From: Burkholderiales bacterium
Lineage (GTDB): Bacteria; Pseudomonadota; Gammaproteobacteria; Burkholderiales; SG8-41
Direction of reading: 5' to 3'
NCBI GenBank assembly: GCA_019744975.1
Contig: JAIETP010000016.1
Span: 36,973-100,972 of the forward strand
Length of the DNA stretch: 64,000 nt
Numbering within the stretch: position 1 is the stretch's first letter; each line of letters begins with the position of its first letter. Positions 9,282 through 21,735 of the stretch are shown piece by piece. The position numbers and the translations under genes were made by a program. Below the pieces are notes generated by a model. That model was not told the origin of the DNA. It was given only the letters and a program-made list of their open reading frames with translations, and made no database searches.

Positions 9282-10664
9282 TTATTTCCGCCTCATTGTG
9301 CGCTTTGCCGCCTTGCGCGGCCGCTGCCAGCCGGCACGGTATTCCTGGGTCTTGGGATTGATCGCCAGCCCGCCGGGCGGAATGTCCTTCCACAATGTCG
9401 TGCCCGCCCCCACCGTGGAGCCGCGCGCCACCCTGACCGGCGCCACCAGCTGCACGTCGGAGCCGATGTGCACATCGTCCTCGATCACCGTTCGGTGTTT
9501 GGCTGCGCCGTCGTAATTGCAGGTAATGGTACCGGCGCCGATGTTGACGTTGCGCCCGACGCCGGCATCGCCGACATAGGACAGGTGATTGGCTTTGGAG
9601 CCGTCGCCAATGTCGCTTGCCTTGATTTCGACGAAATTGCCGATATGCACTTCAGCACCCAGTTGAGTGCCGGGCCGGATGCGTGCATAGGGCCCGATGC
9701 GGCAATTCTCGCCGATCTGCGCGCCGTCGATATGGGAAAAAGGTTCGATGCGGGTGCCCGCGGCTATGCTGACATTCTTCAGTATGCAATGCGCACCGAT
9801 GCTGACGTTGTTGCGCAGTACAATCTCGCCTTCGAATACGCAATTGATGTCGATTTGCACATCGCGGCCGCAGTGCAACGTGCCGCGCAGATCGAAGCGC
9901 AAGGGATCCACCAGTGTCACGCCGGCATCCAGCAGCTCCGAAGCCTGCAGCCATTGATAGGTACGCTCGAGCTGCGCCAGTTGCGCCCGGCTGTTGACGC
10001 CTTGAATCTCACCAGCGTCTTCGACCTTTAAACCCGTCACCGGCACACCATCCTTTACTGCCAGCGCGATGATGTCGGTCAGGTAATACTCTTTTTGCGC
10101 GTTTTTGTTTTTGATCTGTGACAACCACTTCGCCAGCCGCGCTGTCGGCAACGCCATGATGCCGCTGTTGATTTCGCTGATCCGCTGTTGCGCGACAGTG
10201 GCATCTTTTTGTTCGACAATGCCGATTACAGCGCCGGCCTTGTTGCGCAGAATACGACCGTAACCCGTCGGGTCATCCAGTTCAGCCGTCAGTATCGCGA
10301 CCCCTTTGCCGGCCGCCTTGAGCAGATCCTCCAGCGTCTCGGGATGCACCAGCGGCACATCGCCGTACAGCACCAGTGTCAGCGGTGCCTTGGTCAGTTT
10401 GGGCAGGGCCTGTTGCAAGGCATGCCCGGTGCCATGCTGCGGCGATTGCAGCGCATAAGCCAGATCCTCGCCTGACAACGCCGCCTGCACCAGATTGCCG
10501 CCATGGCCGTGAACAATACAAATCTGTTCCGCATCGATGGCGCGTGCGGCAGTGACCACATGGGCAATCAACGGTTTGCCGGCCAGCGGATGCAGCACTT
10601 TGGGCAGATCGGAGTTCATCCGTTTGCCCTGGCCGGCGGCGAGTATGACGACTTGGGGGCGCAT
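9282..10664 (-). CDS. glmU: Bifunctional GlmU: glucosamine-1-P acetyltransferase / GlcNAc-1-P uridyltransferase
   Basis: Catalyses the last two steps to UDP-GlcNAc. 460 residues. The N-terminal Rossmann-like nucleotidyltransferase domain shows the signature [20 protein letters not shown] and YGDVPLV. The C-terminal left-handed beta-helix acetyltransferase shows hexapeptide repeats, [20 protein letters not shown] and [16 protein letters not shown]. The tail is basic ([13 protein letters not shown]). It is the upstream member of the glmU-glmS pair. Confidence 0.98.
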   Translation of the reverse strand: MRPQVVILAAGQGKRMNSDLPKVLHPLAGKPLIAHVVTAARAIDAEQICIVHGHGGNLVQAALSGEDLAYALQSPQHGTGHALQQALPKLTKAPLTLVLYGDVPLVHPETLEDLLKAAGKGVAILTAELDDPTGYGRILRNKAGAVIGIVEQKDATVAQQRISEINSGIMALPTARLAKWLSQIKNKNAQKEYYLTDIIALAVKDGVPVTGLKVEDAGEIQGVNSRAQLAQLERTYQWLQASELLDAGVTLVDPLRFDLRGTLHCGRDVQIDINCVFEGEIVLRNNVSIGAHCILKNVSIAAGTRIEPFSHIDGAQIGENCRIGPYARIRPGTQLGAEVHIGNFVEIKASDIGDGSKANHLSYVGDAGVGRNVNIGAGTITCNYDGAAKHRTVIEDDVHIGSDVQLVAPVRVARGSTVGAGTTLWKDIPPGGLAINPKTQEYRAGWQRPRKAAKRTMRRK

Positions 10665-10685
10665 CGGAAAATTATCGCATAAACA

Positions 10686-12188
10686 TCAACTTGCGCGCGT
10701 CGCCAGATACGCGATCACGGCCTGTTGTTGTATCGGTGTCAGCTGTAAACCGCATTTGGTCCGCCGCCACAGCACATCTTCAGCGGTCCTTGCCCATTCA
10801 TGCTCGACAAAATAATCCACTTCGCGGGCATGCAGCCCGGCGCCGAAATCCATGCCCATTCCGGCCATGCTGCCGGCTCCGGCGAGCAGCGCATGCACAT
10901 TCGCACCATGGCGCTGCGTCAGGGCGTGCAGCAGGGACTGGGGCAGCCAGGGATAGTCGTGCGCCGCCTGCTGCTGCAGGCTGGTGAGCCCGCCCGCACC
11001 AAGATCGCCGCCATCCAGCGCCTGTGTTTTGGTCCAGGGCGGTCCCAGCCCGGGAAACCACGGCCGCAAGGCATCAACCGCCTGCTCGGCCAGGGCGCGA
11101 TAGGTGGTGATTTTGCCGCCAAACACCGACAGCAGCGCTGCCTCGCCGGGCATGCCTATGATGCGCAGCGCGTAGTCGCGGGTGACCTGGGATGGATTAT
11201 TGCTGCCGTCGTCGAACAGCGGTCGGATGCCGGCATAACGATGAATCACATCCTGTTCGCTCACTGCACGCTGAAAATAGCGATTCACGGCCCGGCACAG
11301 ATAACGCACTTCATCGGCGCTTGCCGCACAATCATCGGCGTCGCCCTTCAACTCCACGTCCGTGGTGCCGATCAGCGTGTAGTCATCCTGATAGGGGTAC
11401 GCAAAAATCACCCGGCGGTCGTCGTTCTGCAGAATAAAGGCATGCTGGCCTTCGTACAGCTTCGGCACAATGATATGGCTGCCTTGCACCAGTCGCAGCC
11501 GGAACGGCACATCCAGTCCGGCGATCTCACCCAGGAAATTTTTTGCCCAGGGGCCGGCGGCATTGATGACGAATCTGGCGCGGATTTCTTCCACGGTCCC
11601 GCCCGCCGTCTGCAGCACGGCCCGCCACTGCTCATTGTCACGGCCGAGGGCGATGCAGGCGGTGCGGGTACGGATGCGCGCGCCGTGCGCCCGCGCAGAC
11701 CGCGCGGTGGCAATGACCAGCCGTGCATCATCCACCCAGCAATCCGAATAAATAAAACCTTTGTGCAGGGAAGGCTGCAATCCGCTGTTGTACGGCGCGC
11801 TCGACAAATCAACGGCGGCGGATCCGGGCAGCGTCTGTCGCCGCGCCAGCATGTCGTACAGCCATAATCCGGCGCGGATCATCCATGCCGGCCGCAGTTC
11901 CGGGACATGCGGCATCACGAAGCGCAGCGGGCGAACCAGGTGTGGCGCGGTATTCAGCAGCACTTCCCGCTCGCGCAACGCTTCGGCGACCAGCCGGAAC
12001 TCGAATTGCTCGAGATAACGCAAGCCGCCGTGGATCAGCTTGCTGCTGGCCGAACTGGTGGCGCCGCCGAGGTCATTCTTTTCAACCAGCAGCACGGATA
12101 ATCCGCGGCCTGCCGCGTCGCGGGCAATGCCGGTACCGTTGATTCCGCCGCCGACCACCAGCACATCGACGGACTGATCTGCGGTCAT
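10686..12188 (-). CDS. glpD: Aerobic glycerol-3-phosphate dehydrogenase (FAD)
   Basis: Membrane-associated flavoenzyme oxidising glycerol-3-phosphate to dihydroxyacetone phosphate and passing electrons to quinone. 500 residues from the ATG at 12188. A longer frame reaches 12254, but its extra 22 residues come from an upstream repeat and precede the FAD motif, so the shorter start is preferred. Motifs are the FAD dinucleotide-binding VLVVGGGINGTGIARDAAGR, SSKLIHGGLRYLE, and FGGKITTYRALAE. A MITE-like repeat ends 9 bases upstream of the start codon, so the native promoter may have been displaced or replaced. No glpK/glpF is nearby. Confidence 0.94.
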   Translation of the reverse strand: MTADQSVDVLVVGGGINGTGIARDAAGRGLSVLLVEKNDLGGATSSASSKLIHGGLRYLEQFEFRLVAEALREREVLLNTAPHLVRPLRFVMPHVPELRPAWMIRAGLWLYDMLARRQTLPGSAAVDLSSAPYNSGLQPSLHKGFIYSDCWVDDARLVIATARSARAHGARIRTRTACIALGRDNEQWRAVLQTAGGTVEEIRARFVINAAGPWAKNFLGEIAGLDVPFRLRLVQGSHIIVPKLYEGQHAFILQNDDRRVIFAYPYQDDYTLIGTTDVELKGDADDCAASADEVRYLCRAVNRYFQRAVSEQDVIHRYAGIRPLFDDGSNNPSQVTRDYALRIIGMPGEAALLSVFGGKITTYRALAEQAVDALRPWFPGLGPPWTKTQALDGGDLGAGGLTSLQQQAAHDYPWLPQSLLHALTQRHGANVHALLAGAGSMAGMGMDFGAGLHAREVDYFVEHEWARTAEDVLWRRTKCGLQLTPIQQQAVIAYLATRAS

Positions 12189-12196
12189 GGCTCTAG

Positions 12197-12337
12197 CAGT
12201 CTGTTGAAAAAACGATGCGCGAGCGCGTGGGGAGCGTAGCGACCAAGCGCACACGCGTACGAATCATTGATTTAACGAGATTCGAAAAATCTTGTATGTC
12301 AGCGAATAGCATCAATTTCGAGAATTTCAGCAAACTG
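12197..12337. mobile_element. MITE-like repeat, copy A
   Basis: About 141 bases with imperfect terminal inverted repeats: CAGTCTGTTGAAA (12197-12209) against the reverse complement of TTTCAGCAAACTG (12325-12337), 11 of 13 matching. The inner GC-rich block around 12212-12285 (GGAGCGTAGCGACC, AGCGCACACGC, TCATTGATT) is repeated with roughly 80% identity in copy B at 35.5 kb. No coding capacity. It lies between the atp terminator and glpD. Confidence 0.65.
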
Positions 12338-12340
12338 CCA

Positions 12341-12370
12341 GACAAAAAAGGGCGGCTAGCAGCCGCCCTT
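12341..12370 (-). terminator. Rho-independent terminator of the atp operon
   Basis: Perfect 10-bp stem with a 3-base loop (AAGGGCGGCT at 12348-12357 pairing with 12361-12370). Read on the minus strand, the stem is followed by a run of six T. It lies just downstream of atpC and ends the ATP synthase transcript before glpD. Confidence 0.9.
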
Positions 12371-12393
12371 GTTGTCCGCAAGACGTCTGGACA

Positions 12394-12831
12394 TCAACGT
12401 TTGCCGCGCAGTTTGCGGATGGCCGCGAGTTGCGCCGCCAGCACCGCGAGTTCAGCTTCAACGGTCGCCACTTCCTGCTTGCCCTGAGCGTTTTTGCGCG
12501 CTTCCTCGGCCTGCTTCAGCGCTTCTGTCGCTTTGGCTTCGTCGAGATCGGCGCCGCGGATCGCGGTATCGGCCAGCACGGTGACCATCTTCGGCTGCAC
12601 TTCAAGCACGCCGCCGGCGACAAAAATGAATTCCTCGGGCCCGCCGCCTGCCGGCTTGATGCGCACTTCACCGGGTTTGATGCGGGTGATCAGCGGCGTG
12701 TGGCGCGGATAGATGCCGAGTTCGCCCGCTTCGCCGGGCAGCACGACAAACTCCGCCTCGCCGGAATAAATCTGCTCTTCCGCGCTGACGACATCGACGT
12801 GCATGGTATGAACGGCTTCGGCCATGGCCAT
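12394..12831 (-). CDS. atpC: ATP synthase F1 epsilon subunit
   Basis: Central-stalk subunit that couples rotation to F1 and inhibits wasteful ATP hydrolysis. 145 residues. The N-terminal beta-sandwich ([36 protein letters not shown]) is followed by a C-terminal helical hairpin rich in Ala/Glu/Lys. It is the last gene of the nine-gene operon, 12 bases after atpD and just before the terminator. Confidence 0.96.
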   Translation of the reverse strand: MAMAEAVHTMHVDVVSAEEQIYSGEAEFVVLPGEAGELGIYPRHTPLITRIKPGEVRIKPAGGGPEEFIFVAGGVLEVQPKMVTVLADTAIRGADLDEAKATEALKQAEEARKNAQGKQEVATVEAELAVLAAQLAAIRKLRGKR

Positions 12832-12843
12832 ATTCCCTTACCC

Positions 12844-14247
<1,404 letters not shown>

Positions 14248-14297
14248 CTATCCCTAAATCAAAATGTCGTAAACAATCAGATCATCCTGCGGCCACA

Positions 14298-15161
14298 TCA
14301 AACAGCGGCCGCACCCGCAACGATCTCCGACAGCTCCTTGGTAATCGAAGCCTGCCGCGTCTTGTTGTAAATCAGTGTCAATTCGTCGATTACTTTGCCG
14401 GCGTTGTCCGAGGCCGCCTTCATCGCCACCATGCGCGCCGACTGCTCGGAGGCCATGTTCTCGGCCACACCCTGGTAGATCAGTGCCTCGACATACCGTG
14501 TCAGCACCTGGTCAAGCACCACCTTGGCGTCCGGCTCGTAGATGTAATCCCAGGAACCTTCCGGTGCGCCCAGCGCATCGCCCGACAACGGCAGCAGCTG
14601 CTCGACCACCGGCTCCTGCTTCATGGTGTTGACAAACTTGGTGTAGACGATCAGCAGCCGGTCAAAACGGTCCTGCATGTAACCGTCGAGCATCACCTTC
14701 AGCGCGCCGATCAGTTTTTCCATCTGCGGTTTGTCGCCCAGGCCGGTGACCTGCGCCACCACACTCGCACCCAGACGCTGCATGAAACCCAGACCCTTGT
14801 TGCCGAGCGCGCACACTTCGATTTCTTCGCCCAGTGCTTCCCATTCCTTGATCTTGTTCAGCGCCAGCCGCAGGGCATTGGTGTTCAGGCCGCCGCACAA
14901 ACCCTTGTCGGTGGTGACCACGATCAGGCCGATGCGTTTGACCGAGTCACGCGACACGAGGAAGGGGTGACGGTACTCCGGATTCGCGTGGCTGATGTGC
15001 GCGGCAACGTTGCGGATTTTTTCACCGTACGGCCGCGAGGTGCGCATGCGATCCTGCGCCTTGCGCATTTTCGAGGCCGCGACCATTTCCATCGCCTTGG
15101 TGATCTTGCGCGTGTTTTGCACGCTCTTGATCTTGGTGCGAATTTCCTTCGAGCCGGGCAT
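14298..15161 (-). CDS. atpG: ATP synthase F1 gamma subunit
   Basis: Rotor shaft that drives conformational change in the alpha3-beta3 ring. 287 residues. The conserved N-terminal helix reads [20 protein letters not shown] with [14 protein letters not shown], and the conserved C-terminal helix reads [18 protein letters not shown] followed by [14 protein letters not shown] copy of the AT-rich motif lies in the spacer between atpA and this gene. Confidence 0.97.
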   Translation of the reverse strand: MPGSKEIRTKIKSVQNTRKITKAMEMVAASKMRKAQDRMRTSRPYGEKIRNVAAHISHANPEYRHPFLVSRDSVKRIGLIVVTTDKGLCGGLNTNALRLALNKIKEWEALGEEIEVCALGNKGLGFMQRLGASVVAQVTGLGDKPQMEKLIGALKVMLDGYMQDRFDRLLIVYTKFVNTMKQEPVVEQLLPLSGDALGAPEGSWDYIYEPDAKVVLDQVLTRYVEALIYQGVAENMASEQSARMVAMKAASDNAGKVIDELTLIYNKTRQASITKELSEIVAGAAAV

Positions 15162-15165
15162 GTTA

Positions 15166-15194
15166 TAAGTATATGATTTTAAACGATTATTTTA
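15166..15194 (+). repeat. Dispersed AT-rich motif, copy 2
   Basis: Starts AAGTATATGATTTTA (15167-15181) and continues AACGATTATTTTA, in the atpA-atpG spacer. It is closest to the copy before parB (20.3 kb). Confidence 0.5.
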
Positions 15195-15209
15195 TGGATG
15201 GCGGAGTGC

Positions 15210-16751
15210 TTAATAGGAGCCGTTCTGCTTCCAGTCCTTGATCGCCGCGGTCAATTGCGCCTCATCGTCCTTGGACAGGTCCTTGGTGTCTTCAATGCGT
15301 TTGACCAGATCGCCGAACTTGGCCTTGATGTAATCGCGCATCGACCGTTCGGCCGCCAGCGCCTTCTTCACATCGACATCGTCGAGGTAGCCGCCGCTGA
15401 CGGCAAACAGCGTCAGCGCCATTTCCCAAACCTGCAGCGGCTCGTACTGCGGCTGTTTCATCAATTCCGTCACCAGGCGGCCGCGCTCCAGCTGCTTGCG
15501 GGTCGCTTCGTCGAGGTCTGAGGCAAATTGGGCAAAAGCAGCCAGTTCGCGATACTGCGCCAGTGCCAGGCGCACACCGCCGCCCAGCTTCTTGATGACC
15601 TTGGTTTGTGCCGCGCCACCGACGCGCGACACCGAAATACCGGCGTTGATCGCGGGACGGATACCGGCATTGAACAAGTCCGTTTCGAGGAAGATCTGGC
15701 CGTCGGTGATCGAGATCACGTTGGTCGGCACGAAGGCGGTCACGTCACCGGCCTGGGTTTCAATCACCGGCAGTGCGGTCAGCGAACCGGTCTTGCCTTT
15801 GACCGCACCCTTGGTGAAGGCCTCAACATATTCTTCGTTGACGCGCGCCGCACGTTCGAGCAGACGCGAGTGCAGATAAAACACGTCGCCGGGATAGGCT
15901 TCGCGGCCCGGAGGACGGCGCAGCAGCAGCGACACCTGACGGTAGGCCCAGGCCTGTTTGGTCAGATCGTCATAAATGATCAGTGCATCCTGGCCGCGAT
16001 CACGGAAATACTCACCCATGGTGCAGCCGGAGTAGGGCGCGATGAACTGCATTGCCGCGGATTCCGACGCGGTGGCGGCGACGACGATGGTGTAGGCCAT
16101 CGCGCCGTGTTCCTCGAGCTTGCGCACCACGTTCTTGATCGACGACGCCTTCTGGCCGATCGCGACGTAAATGCAGATCAGGTCCTTGCCCTTCTGGTTG
16201 ATGATGGCGTCGATCGCCACAGCGGTTTTGCCGGTCTGGCGGTCGCCGATGATCAGTTCGCGCTGGCCGCGGCCGACAGGCACCATGGCATCGATTGATT
16301 TCAACCCGGTCTGCACCGGCTGCGACACCGATTTGCGCGCAATCACGCCCGGCGCGACCTTTTCAATGACGTCGGTCATCTTGGCGTTGACCGGGCCCTT
16401 GCCGTCGACCGGCTCACCGAGGGAATTGACGACGCGTCCGATCAGCTCGGGACCGACCGGCACTTCGAGAATGCGGCCCGTGGTTTTCACGGTATCGCCT
16501 TCGGAAATATGCTCGTAGGCACCCAGAATCACCGCGCCGACCGAATCACGCTCAAGGTTCAGCGCGAGGCCGAAGGTGTTTTTCGGGAACTCGAGCATTT
16601 CGCCCTGCATCACGTCGGCGAGGCCATGAATGCGGCAGATGCCGTCGGTCACCGAAATCACCGTACCCTGTGTACGCGCTTCCGCGCTGCCGCCCAGATT
16701 CTGAATCCGGCTTTTGATGAGTTCGCTGATCTCGGAGGGATTGAGTTGCAT
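15210..16751 (-). CDS. atpA: ATP synthase F1 alpha subunit
   Basis: Non-catalytic nucleotide-binding subunit of F1. 513 residues. The N-terminus [19 protein letters not shown] is typical, the P-loop is [10 protein letters not shown], and the alpha/beta signature includes [17 protein letters not shown]. It sits 9 bases downstream of atpH. Confidence 0.98.
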   Translation of the reverse strand: MQLNPSEISELIKSRIQNLGGSAEARTQGTVISVTDGICRIHGLADVMQGEMLEFPKNTFGLALNLERDSVGAVILGAYEHISEGDTVKTTGRILEVPVGPELIGRVVNSLGEPVDGKGPVNAKMTDVIEKVAPGVIARKSVSQPVQTGLKSIDAMVPVGRGQRELIIGDRQTGKTAVAIDAIINQKGKDLICIYVAIGQKASSIKNVVRKLEEHGAMAYTIVVAATASESAAMQFIAPYSGCTMGEYFRDRGQDALIIYDDLTKQAWAYRQVSLLLRRPPGREAYPGDVFYLHSRLLERAARVNEEYVEAFTKGAVKGKTGSLTALPVIETQAGDVTAFVPTNVISITDGQIFLETDLFNAGIRPAINAGISVSRVGGAAQTKVIKKLGGGVRLALAQYRELAAFAQFASDLDEATRKQLERGRLVTELMKQPQYEPLQVWEMALTLFAVSGGYLDDVDVKKALAAERSMRDYIKAKFGDLVKRIEDTKDLSKDDEAQLTAAIKDWKQNGSY

Positions 16752-16760
16752 GTGTTGCTC

Positions 16761-17309
16761 CTAGTGGGTAAGCGCGGTGGCCATCGCATCCAGCCTGCCG
16801 CGCACCGTTGCATCGATGACTTTGTCGCCGACGACGATTTTCACGCCGCCGATCAATTGCGGATCAATCTCGACTTTCGCCGTGATTTTCCGCTTGAATT
16901 TGGTTTCCAGCGTGGCCACCAGCGCCTTCACCTGCTCATCGCTGATCGGCAGCGCCGAAATCACGCTCGCTTCCAGTGTGCCTTCATGTTCGCGCTTGAG
17001 GCTTTCGTAGACACCACGGATATGCGGCGTCAGTTCCAGCCGGCTGTTCTGCACCAGCACCTGCATGAAGCTGCGCGCCTCATTGGCGACAGCAGCGTCG
17101 AGATTGTCGCCGATCACGCCCAGCACCAGCCCTTCGAGCTGCTGGGCGCTGACGTTGGGATCGCCGATGATCGCCTGCACACGGGCGTCACCGACCACCG
17201 CGTCGAGATTGGCCAGCGCGTCCGACCATTGCGCCAGCGCGTTTTTCTCGCGGGCAAGTTTGTACACCGCTTCAGCGTAGGGGCGCGCGATGGTTACAGG
17301 TTCGGCCAT
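16761..17309 (-). CDS. atpH: ATP synthase F1 delta subunit
   Basis: Peripheral-stalk subunit linking F1 to the b dimer. 182 residues, normal for proteobacteria. The N-terminal helical bundle begins TIARPYAEAVYKLAREKNAL, and the C-terminal region holds the conserved LIGGVKIVVGDKVIDATVRG. It lies between atpF and atpA. Confidence 0.95.
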   Translation of the reverse strand: MAEPVTIARPYAEAVYKLAREKNALAQWSDALANLDAVVGDARVQAIIGDPNVSAQQLEGLVLGVIGDNLDAAVANEARSFMQVLVQNSRLELTPHIRGVYESLKREHEGTLEASVISALPISDEQVKALVATLETKFKRKITAKVEIDPQLIGGVKIVVGDKVIDATVRGRLDAMATALTH

Positions 17310-17328
17310 GGTTAGTGTTCAGCCTGTC

Positions 17329-17799
17329 TTACAGTTGGCGCTGCACGGCGGCGAGCATGTCGGCATGGGCCTTGGCATCGACTTCACGTTTGAGGATCTG
17401 CTCGGCACCGGCCACGGCAAGCGTGGCAACCTGTGTGCGCAGCATTTCCTTGGCGCGCGAAACTTCCTGCTCGATTTCGGCCTTGGCGCCGGCCACCAGC
17501 CGTTCGCCTTCGACCTTGGCCGTGGTTTTCGCCTCTTCGATCATCTGGCTGGCACGTTTCTCGGCCTGCGCGACGATCTCGCTGGCGCGACCACGCGCCT
17601 GGGCGATCGCCGCATCGGCATCCTTTGCTGCGCGCTCCAGCGACTGCCGGCCTTCCTCGCCGGCAGCAAGCCCGTCCGCAATCTGTTTCTGCCGCGCTTC
17701 AAGGGCGCGGATCAGATGCGGCCATATCAGCGTTTTGCAAAACCAGATGAAGACGAAGAACGTGACTGCCTGCGCAATCATCGTGACGTTTAGGTTCAT
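17329..17799 (-). CDS. atpF: ATP synthase Fo b subunit
   Basis: Peripheral stalk. 156 residues: one N-terminal membrane helix ([20 protein letters not shown]) followed by a long charged Ala/Glu/Arg-rich helix that dimerises and contacts delta. Start ATG at 17799, 33 bases downstream of atpE. Standard position and length. Confidence 0.96.
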   Translation of the reverse strand: MNLNVTMIAQAVTFFVFIWFCKTLIWPHLIRALEARQKQIADGLAAGEEGRQSLERAAKDADAAIAQARGRASEIVAQAEKRASQMIEEAKTTAKVEGERLVAGAKAEIEQEVSRAKEMLRTQVATLAVAGAEQILKREVDAKAHADMLAAVQRQL

Positions 17800-17832
17800 G
17801 ACTTTCCCCTACGGACAGCGTTTCGAAACAGC

Positions 17833-18955
<1,123 letters not shown>

Positions 18956-18978
18956 CTCTGCTTGTCCCTGAACCTTGT

Positions 18979-19347
18979 TTATTCTTTGACCAAGATCGCC
19001 ATCCGGAAAACCACGACCGAAACGGCGAACGTTATGAAAAACACCGGATGCACGACGGCTTTGTAGGTCGTCAGCACCCATCCCATCTGCAACACAATCA
19101 AAATGATCCGGGCGGCTTCGGCCCTGAACAGCGCACGCAAAGTATTGGCCGCCGTCCTGACCCTGCTACCGGAAACCAGCATCGCATAAGCCAAATCCGC
19201 GACCTGGTTGATGATGCCTCCCAGCACCGCAGAAACCGCGCCATGTACGCCGATAAAAAGCCCTGCCAACAACCCCAGACCTGCGGTGGCATAAATCTGC
19301 CAGCGCATTGCGGTGCGCATGGGCTTGCTGTCGATGCGTAATAACAC
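18979..19347 (-). CDS. atpI: ATP synthase subunit I (AtpI)
   Basis: Small membrane protein at the head of the atp operon; homologues assist c-ring assembly or Mg uptake. 122 residues with four predicted membrane segments ([70 protein letters not shown]). Assigned from position plus topology; sequence conservation in this family is low. Confidence 0.85.
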   Translation of the reverse strand: MLLRIDSKPMRTAMRWQIYATAGLGLLAGLFIGVHGAVSAVLGGIINQVADLAYAMLVSGSRVRTAANTLRALFRAEAARIILIVLQMGWVLTTYKAVVHPVFFITFAVSVVVFRMAILVKE

Positions 19348-19433
19348 CCGGACGGCCCCTGCAAACCGTGGAATTTTAATGGTTAGGCCGCTACCGCGTC
19401 AAACCATTCTGCGCCGCAGCATTACCCAGATCT

Positions 19434-20300
19434 TTACCTTTTCTCGCCCGTGAGCCGGGAAATCAGTCCGTCCAGCTGGTCGAGACTGCCGTAATCGATG
19501 ACCAGACTGCCCTTGCCTTTACGTTTGGTTTTGATCAGAACGCGGGTGCCGAGCTTCTCAGCCAGGCTTTCCTGCAGGCGCAATACATCGCGGTCTGCGG
19601 CCGGGCGGCTGCGGGTTCCGCTGCGAGTCGTCAGCAGGGCGGCGACGCGTTGCTCGACTTCGCGCACCGACAGCCCTTTGGCAGCCGCTTCGTTGGCCAG
19701 TTCGACCTGACGCACGGCCGGCAGGGCCAGCAGCGCGCGGGCATGGCCCATTTCGATGCGGCCTGCACCGAGCAACGTTTTAACCGGCGGCGCCAGTTCC
19801 AGCAGGCGCAGCAGATTGGTCACGGCTGCGCGCGATTTACCGATGGCATCGGCCACCGCCTGGTGGGTCAGGGCAAATTCGTTGATCAGGCGTTCAATGC
19901 CGGTGGCCTCTTCGAGCGCGTTGAGATCCTCACGCTGGATGTTTTCAATCAGCGCCACCGCCAGCGCCTGCTGGTCGGGTACATCGCGCACCAGCACCGG
20001 CACGCTGCTCAGCCCGGCGATGCGCGCCGCGCGCCAGCGCCGTTCGCCGGCGATGATTTCATGGTTACCGCCACCCACCGGCCGCACCAGAATCGGCTGC
20101 ATGATGCCCTGGGCTTTGATCGACGCGGCCAGCGCATTCAGCGCACCCTGATCCATGCGCGAGCGCGGCTGGTATTTGCCTGGCTGCAGTGCAGCAATCG
20201 GCAGTGTGGTCACCGCATCAGCGCTGCTGCTGCGCGACGGTGCTGTATCGCCACCAAGCAGAGCATCAAGGCCGCGCCCCAAACCTTTGGGCTTAACCAT
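19434..20300 (-). CDS. parB: Chromosome-partitioning protein ParB
   Basis: CTP-dependent clamp that loads at parS and spreads to organise the origin region. 288 residues. N-terminal KPKGLGRGLDALLGG, then the ParB/Srx CTPase fold with QPRSRMD and GERRWRAARIAGL, an HTH around LTHQAVADAIGKSRAAVTNL, and a C-terminal dimerisation domain. It is co-oriented with parA 23 bases upstream. The ribosome-binding region AAAGGATTATT lies within a copy of the AT-rich motif. Its sites are found at 23.7 kb. Confidence 0.97.
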   Translation of the reverse strand: MVKPKGLGRGLDALLGGDTAPSRSSSADAVTTLPIAALQPGKYQPRSRMDQGALNALAASIKAQGIMQPILVRPVGGGNHEIIAGERRWRAARIAGLSSVPVLVRDVPDQQALAVALIENIQREDLNALEEATGIERLINEFALTHQAVADAIGKSRAAVTNLLRLLELAPPVKTLLGAGRIEMGHARALLALPAVRQVELANEAAAKGLSVREVEQRVAALLTTRSGTRSRPAADRDVLRLQESLAEKLGTRVLIKTKRKGKGSLVIDYGSLDQLDGLISRLTGEKR

Positions 20301-20325
20301 AATAATCCTTTAAAATCAAATACTT
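20297..20325 (-). repeat. Dispersed AT-rich motif, copy 3 (overlaps parB start)
   Basis: On the minus strand it begins AAGTATTTGATTTTA, an exact inverted match to 1150-1164, and continues into the Shine-Dalgarno-like AAAGGA and the parB ATG. Confidence 0.5.
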
Positions 20326-21112
20326 AAGTTGTTCTGCTGGCTTTAGCGCTGCGGTTGAGCATTTCACCCGCCAGCGCCAGGTAGGCCTGCGCGCCTTTGG
20401 AGGCGCGATCAAACTCCAGCGCCGGTAAACCATGGCTGGGCGCTTCCGCCAGGCGCACATTGCGCGGAATCACCGTGCGGTAGACCTTGTCGCCGAAGTG
20501 CTGCATCAACTGCGCCGAAACTTGTTGTGCCAGGGTATTGCGCGGGTCATACATGGTGCGCAGCAGGCCTTCGATTTCGAGATCGGGATTCAGATGTTCA
20601 CGCACACGCTTGATGGTACTGACCAGGTCCGACAAACCTTCCAGCGCGTAATACTCACACTGCATCGGGATCATCACGGCTTGTGCCGCGGTCAAGCCAT
20701 TCACCGTCAGCAGGTTCAGCGCCGGCGGACAATCGATCAGGATGAAATCGTAATCGGCAGCCACCGTCTGCAGCGCTTCCTTCAATCGTGTTTCGCGGCG
20801 ATCGATATCGACCAGTTCAACTTCGGCACCGGCGAGTTCGCGGTTCGAAGGCAACACGTCGTAACCGGCTGCCGCACGCTGTTTTACTTCAGCGATCTCC
20901 TTTTCACCGAGCAGCACTTGATACACCGTCGCCGGCAGGCTGCGTTTGTCGATGCCGCTGCCCATGGTGGCATTGCCCTGCGGATCGAGATCGACCAGCA
21001 ACACGCGACGATGCGTCGCCGCCAGACTCGCCGCCAGATTGACGCCGGTGGTGGTTTTGCCGACGCCGCCTTTCTGATTGGTGATGGCGATGATGCGGGT
21101 GGTCGTGGTCAT
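20324..21112 (-). CDS. parA: Chromosome-partitioning ATPase ParA (Soj)
   Basis: Deviant Walker ATPase that drives origin segregation with ParB. 262 residues. The deviant Walker A is KGGVGKTTT in ITNQKGGVGKTTTGVNLA; switch regions are VDLDPQGNATMG and ILIDCPPALNLLT. It overlaps the rsmG stop by 4 bases, the usual coupled rsmG-parA-parB arrangement. Confidence 0.97.
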   Translation of the reverse strand: MTTTTRIIAITNQKGGVGKTTTGVNLAASLAATHRRVLLVDLDPQGNATMGSGIDKRSLPATVYQVLLGEKEIAEVKQRAAAGYDVLPSNRELAGAEVELVDIDRRETRLKEALQTVAADYDFILIDCPPALNLLTVNGLTAAQAVMIPMQCEYYALEGLSDLVSTIKRVREHLNPDLEIEGLLRTMYDPRNTLAQQVSAQLMQHFGDKVYRTVIPRNVRLAEAPSHGLPALEFDRASKGAQAYLALAGEMLNRSAKASRTT

Positions 21113-21735
21113 GCGGCCGGCTCCAGTACGGCGGCATGGCGTTCCGCGCCGAGTCCCGGTACGTTCAGCGCGACCACGTTGCGCAAATGAAAATCTCCGG
21201 GCACTTGCGCCAGTTCTTCATGCGGGTAAACGCCTTTCATCGCGACTACCACGCCGGTTTTGGCACATAATTTTCCGGCCAGCGCCAGGAATTCCGGCAA
21301 ATCCGAAAAGGCGCGCGACACCACGGTGTCGAAGGGCTGCGGTGATGCCCAGGTTTCGACTCGATCACAAACCACATCGACATTGTTCAATTTGAGCTCA
21401 ATCGCCGCCTGGCGCAGGAAGGTGGTTTTTTTGTGGTTGGAATCAAGCAGCGTGAATTGCCATTCCGGACGCGCCAGCGCCAGCGGAATGCCGGGCAGTC
21501 CCGCGCCGCTGCCAACATCCAGCACCCGCTGGCCGCGCACATGCGGCAACACCGACAGCGAATCGAGCAGATGATGGGTCAGCATTTTCGCGGGCTCGCG
21601 CACGGCGGTCAGGTTGTAGGCCTTGTTCCATTTTTCGACCAGTACCAGATAGTCGAGCATGCGCTGCTGCGCATCCGGCGCGACATTCAGTCCCAGCGCT
21701 GTAATGCCCGCGGCCAGTTCGCCAGCGAGACTCAT
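21109..21735 (-). CDS. rsmG: 16S rRNA (guanine-N7)-methyltransferase RsmG
   Basis: SAM-dependent methyltransferase acting on 16S rRNA G527. 208 residues. The SAM-binding segment is [20 protein letters not shown], preceded by [14 protein letters not shown] and [11 protein letters not shown]. It overlaps mnmG upstream and parA downstream by 4 bases each. Confidence 0.96.
   Translation of the reverse strand: MSLAGELAAGITALGLNVAPDAQQRMLDYLVLVEKWNKAYNLTAVREPAKMLTHHLLDSLSVLPHVRGQRVLDVGSGAGLPGIPLALARPEWQFTLLDSNHKKTTFLRQAAIELKLNNVDVVCDRVETWASPQPFDTVVSRAFSDLPEFLALAGKLCAKTGVVVAMKGVYPHEELAQVPGDFHLRNVVALNVPGLGAERHAAVLEPAA

Noticed and set aside
9231..10031. Plus-strand ORF of 266 codons opposite glmU
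   Set aside because: Antisense shadow of the strongly conserved GlmU hexapeptide region.
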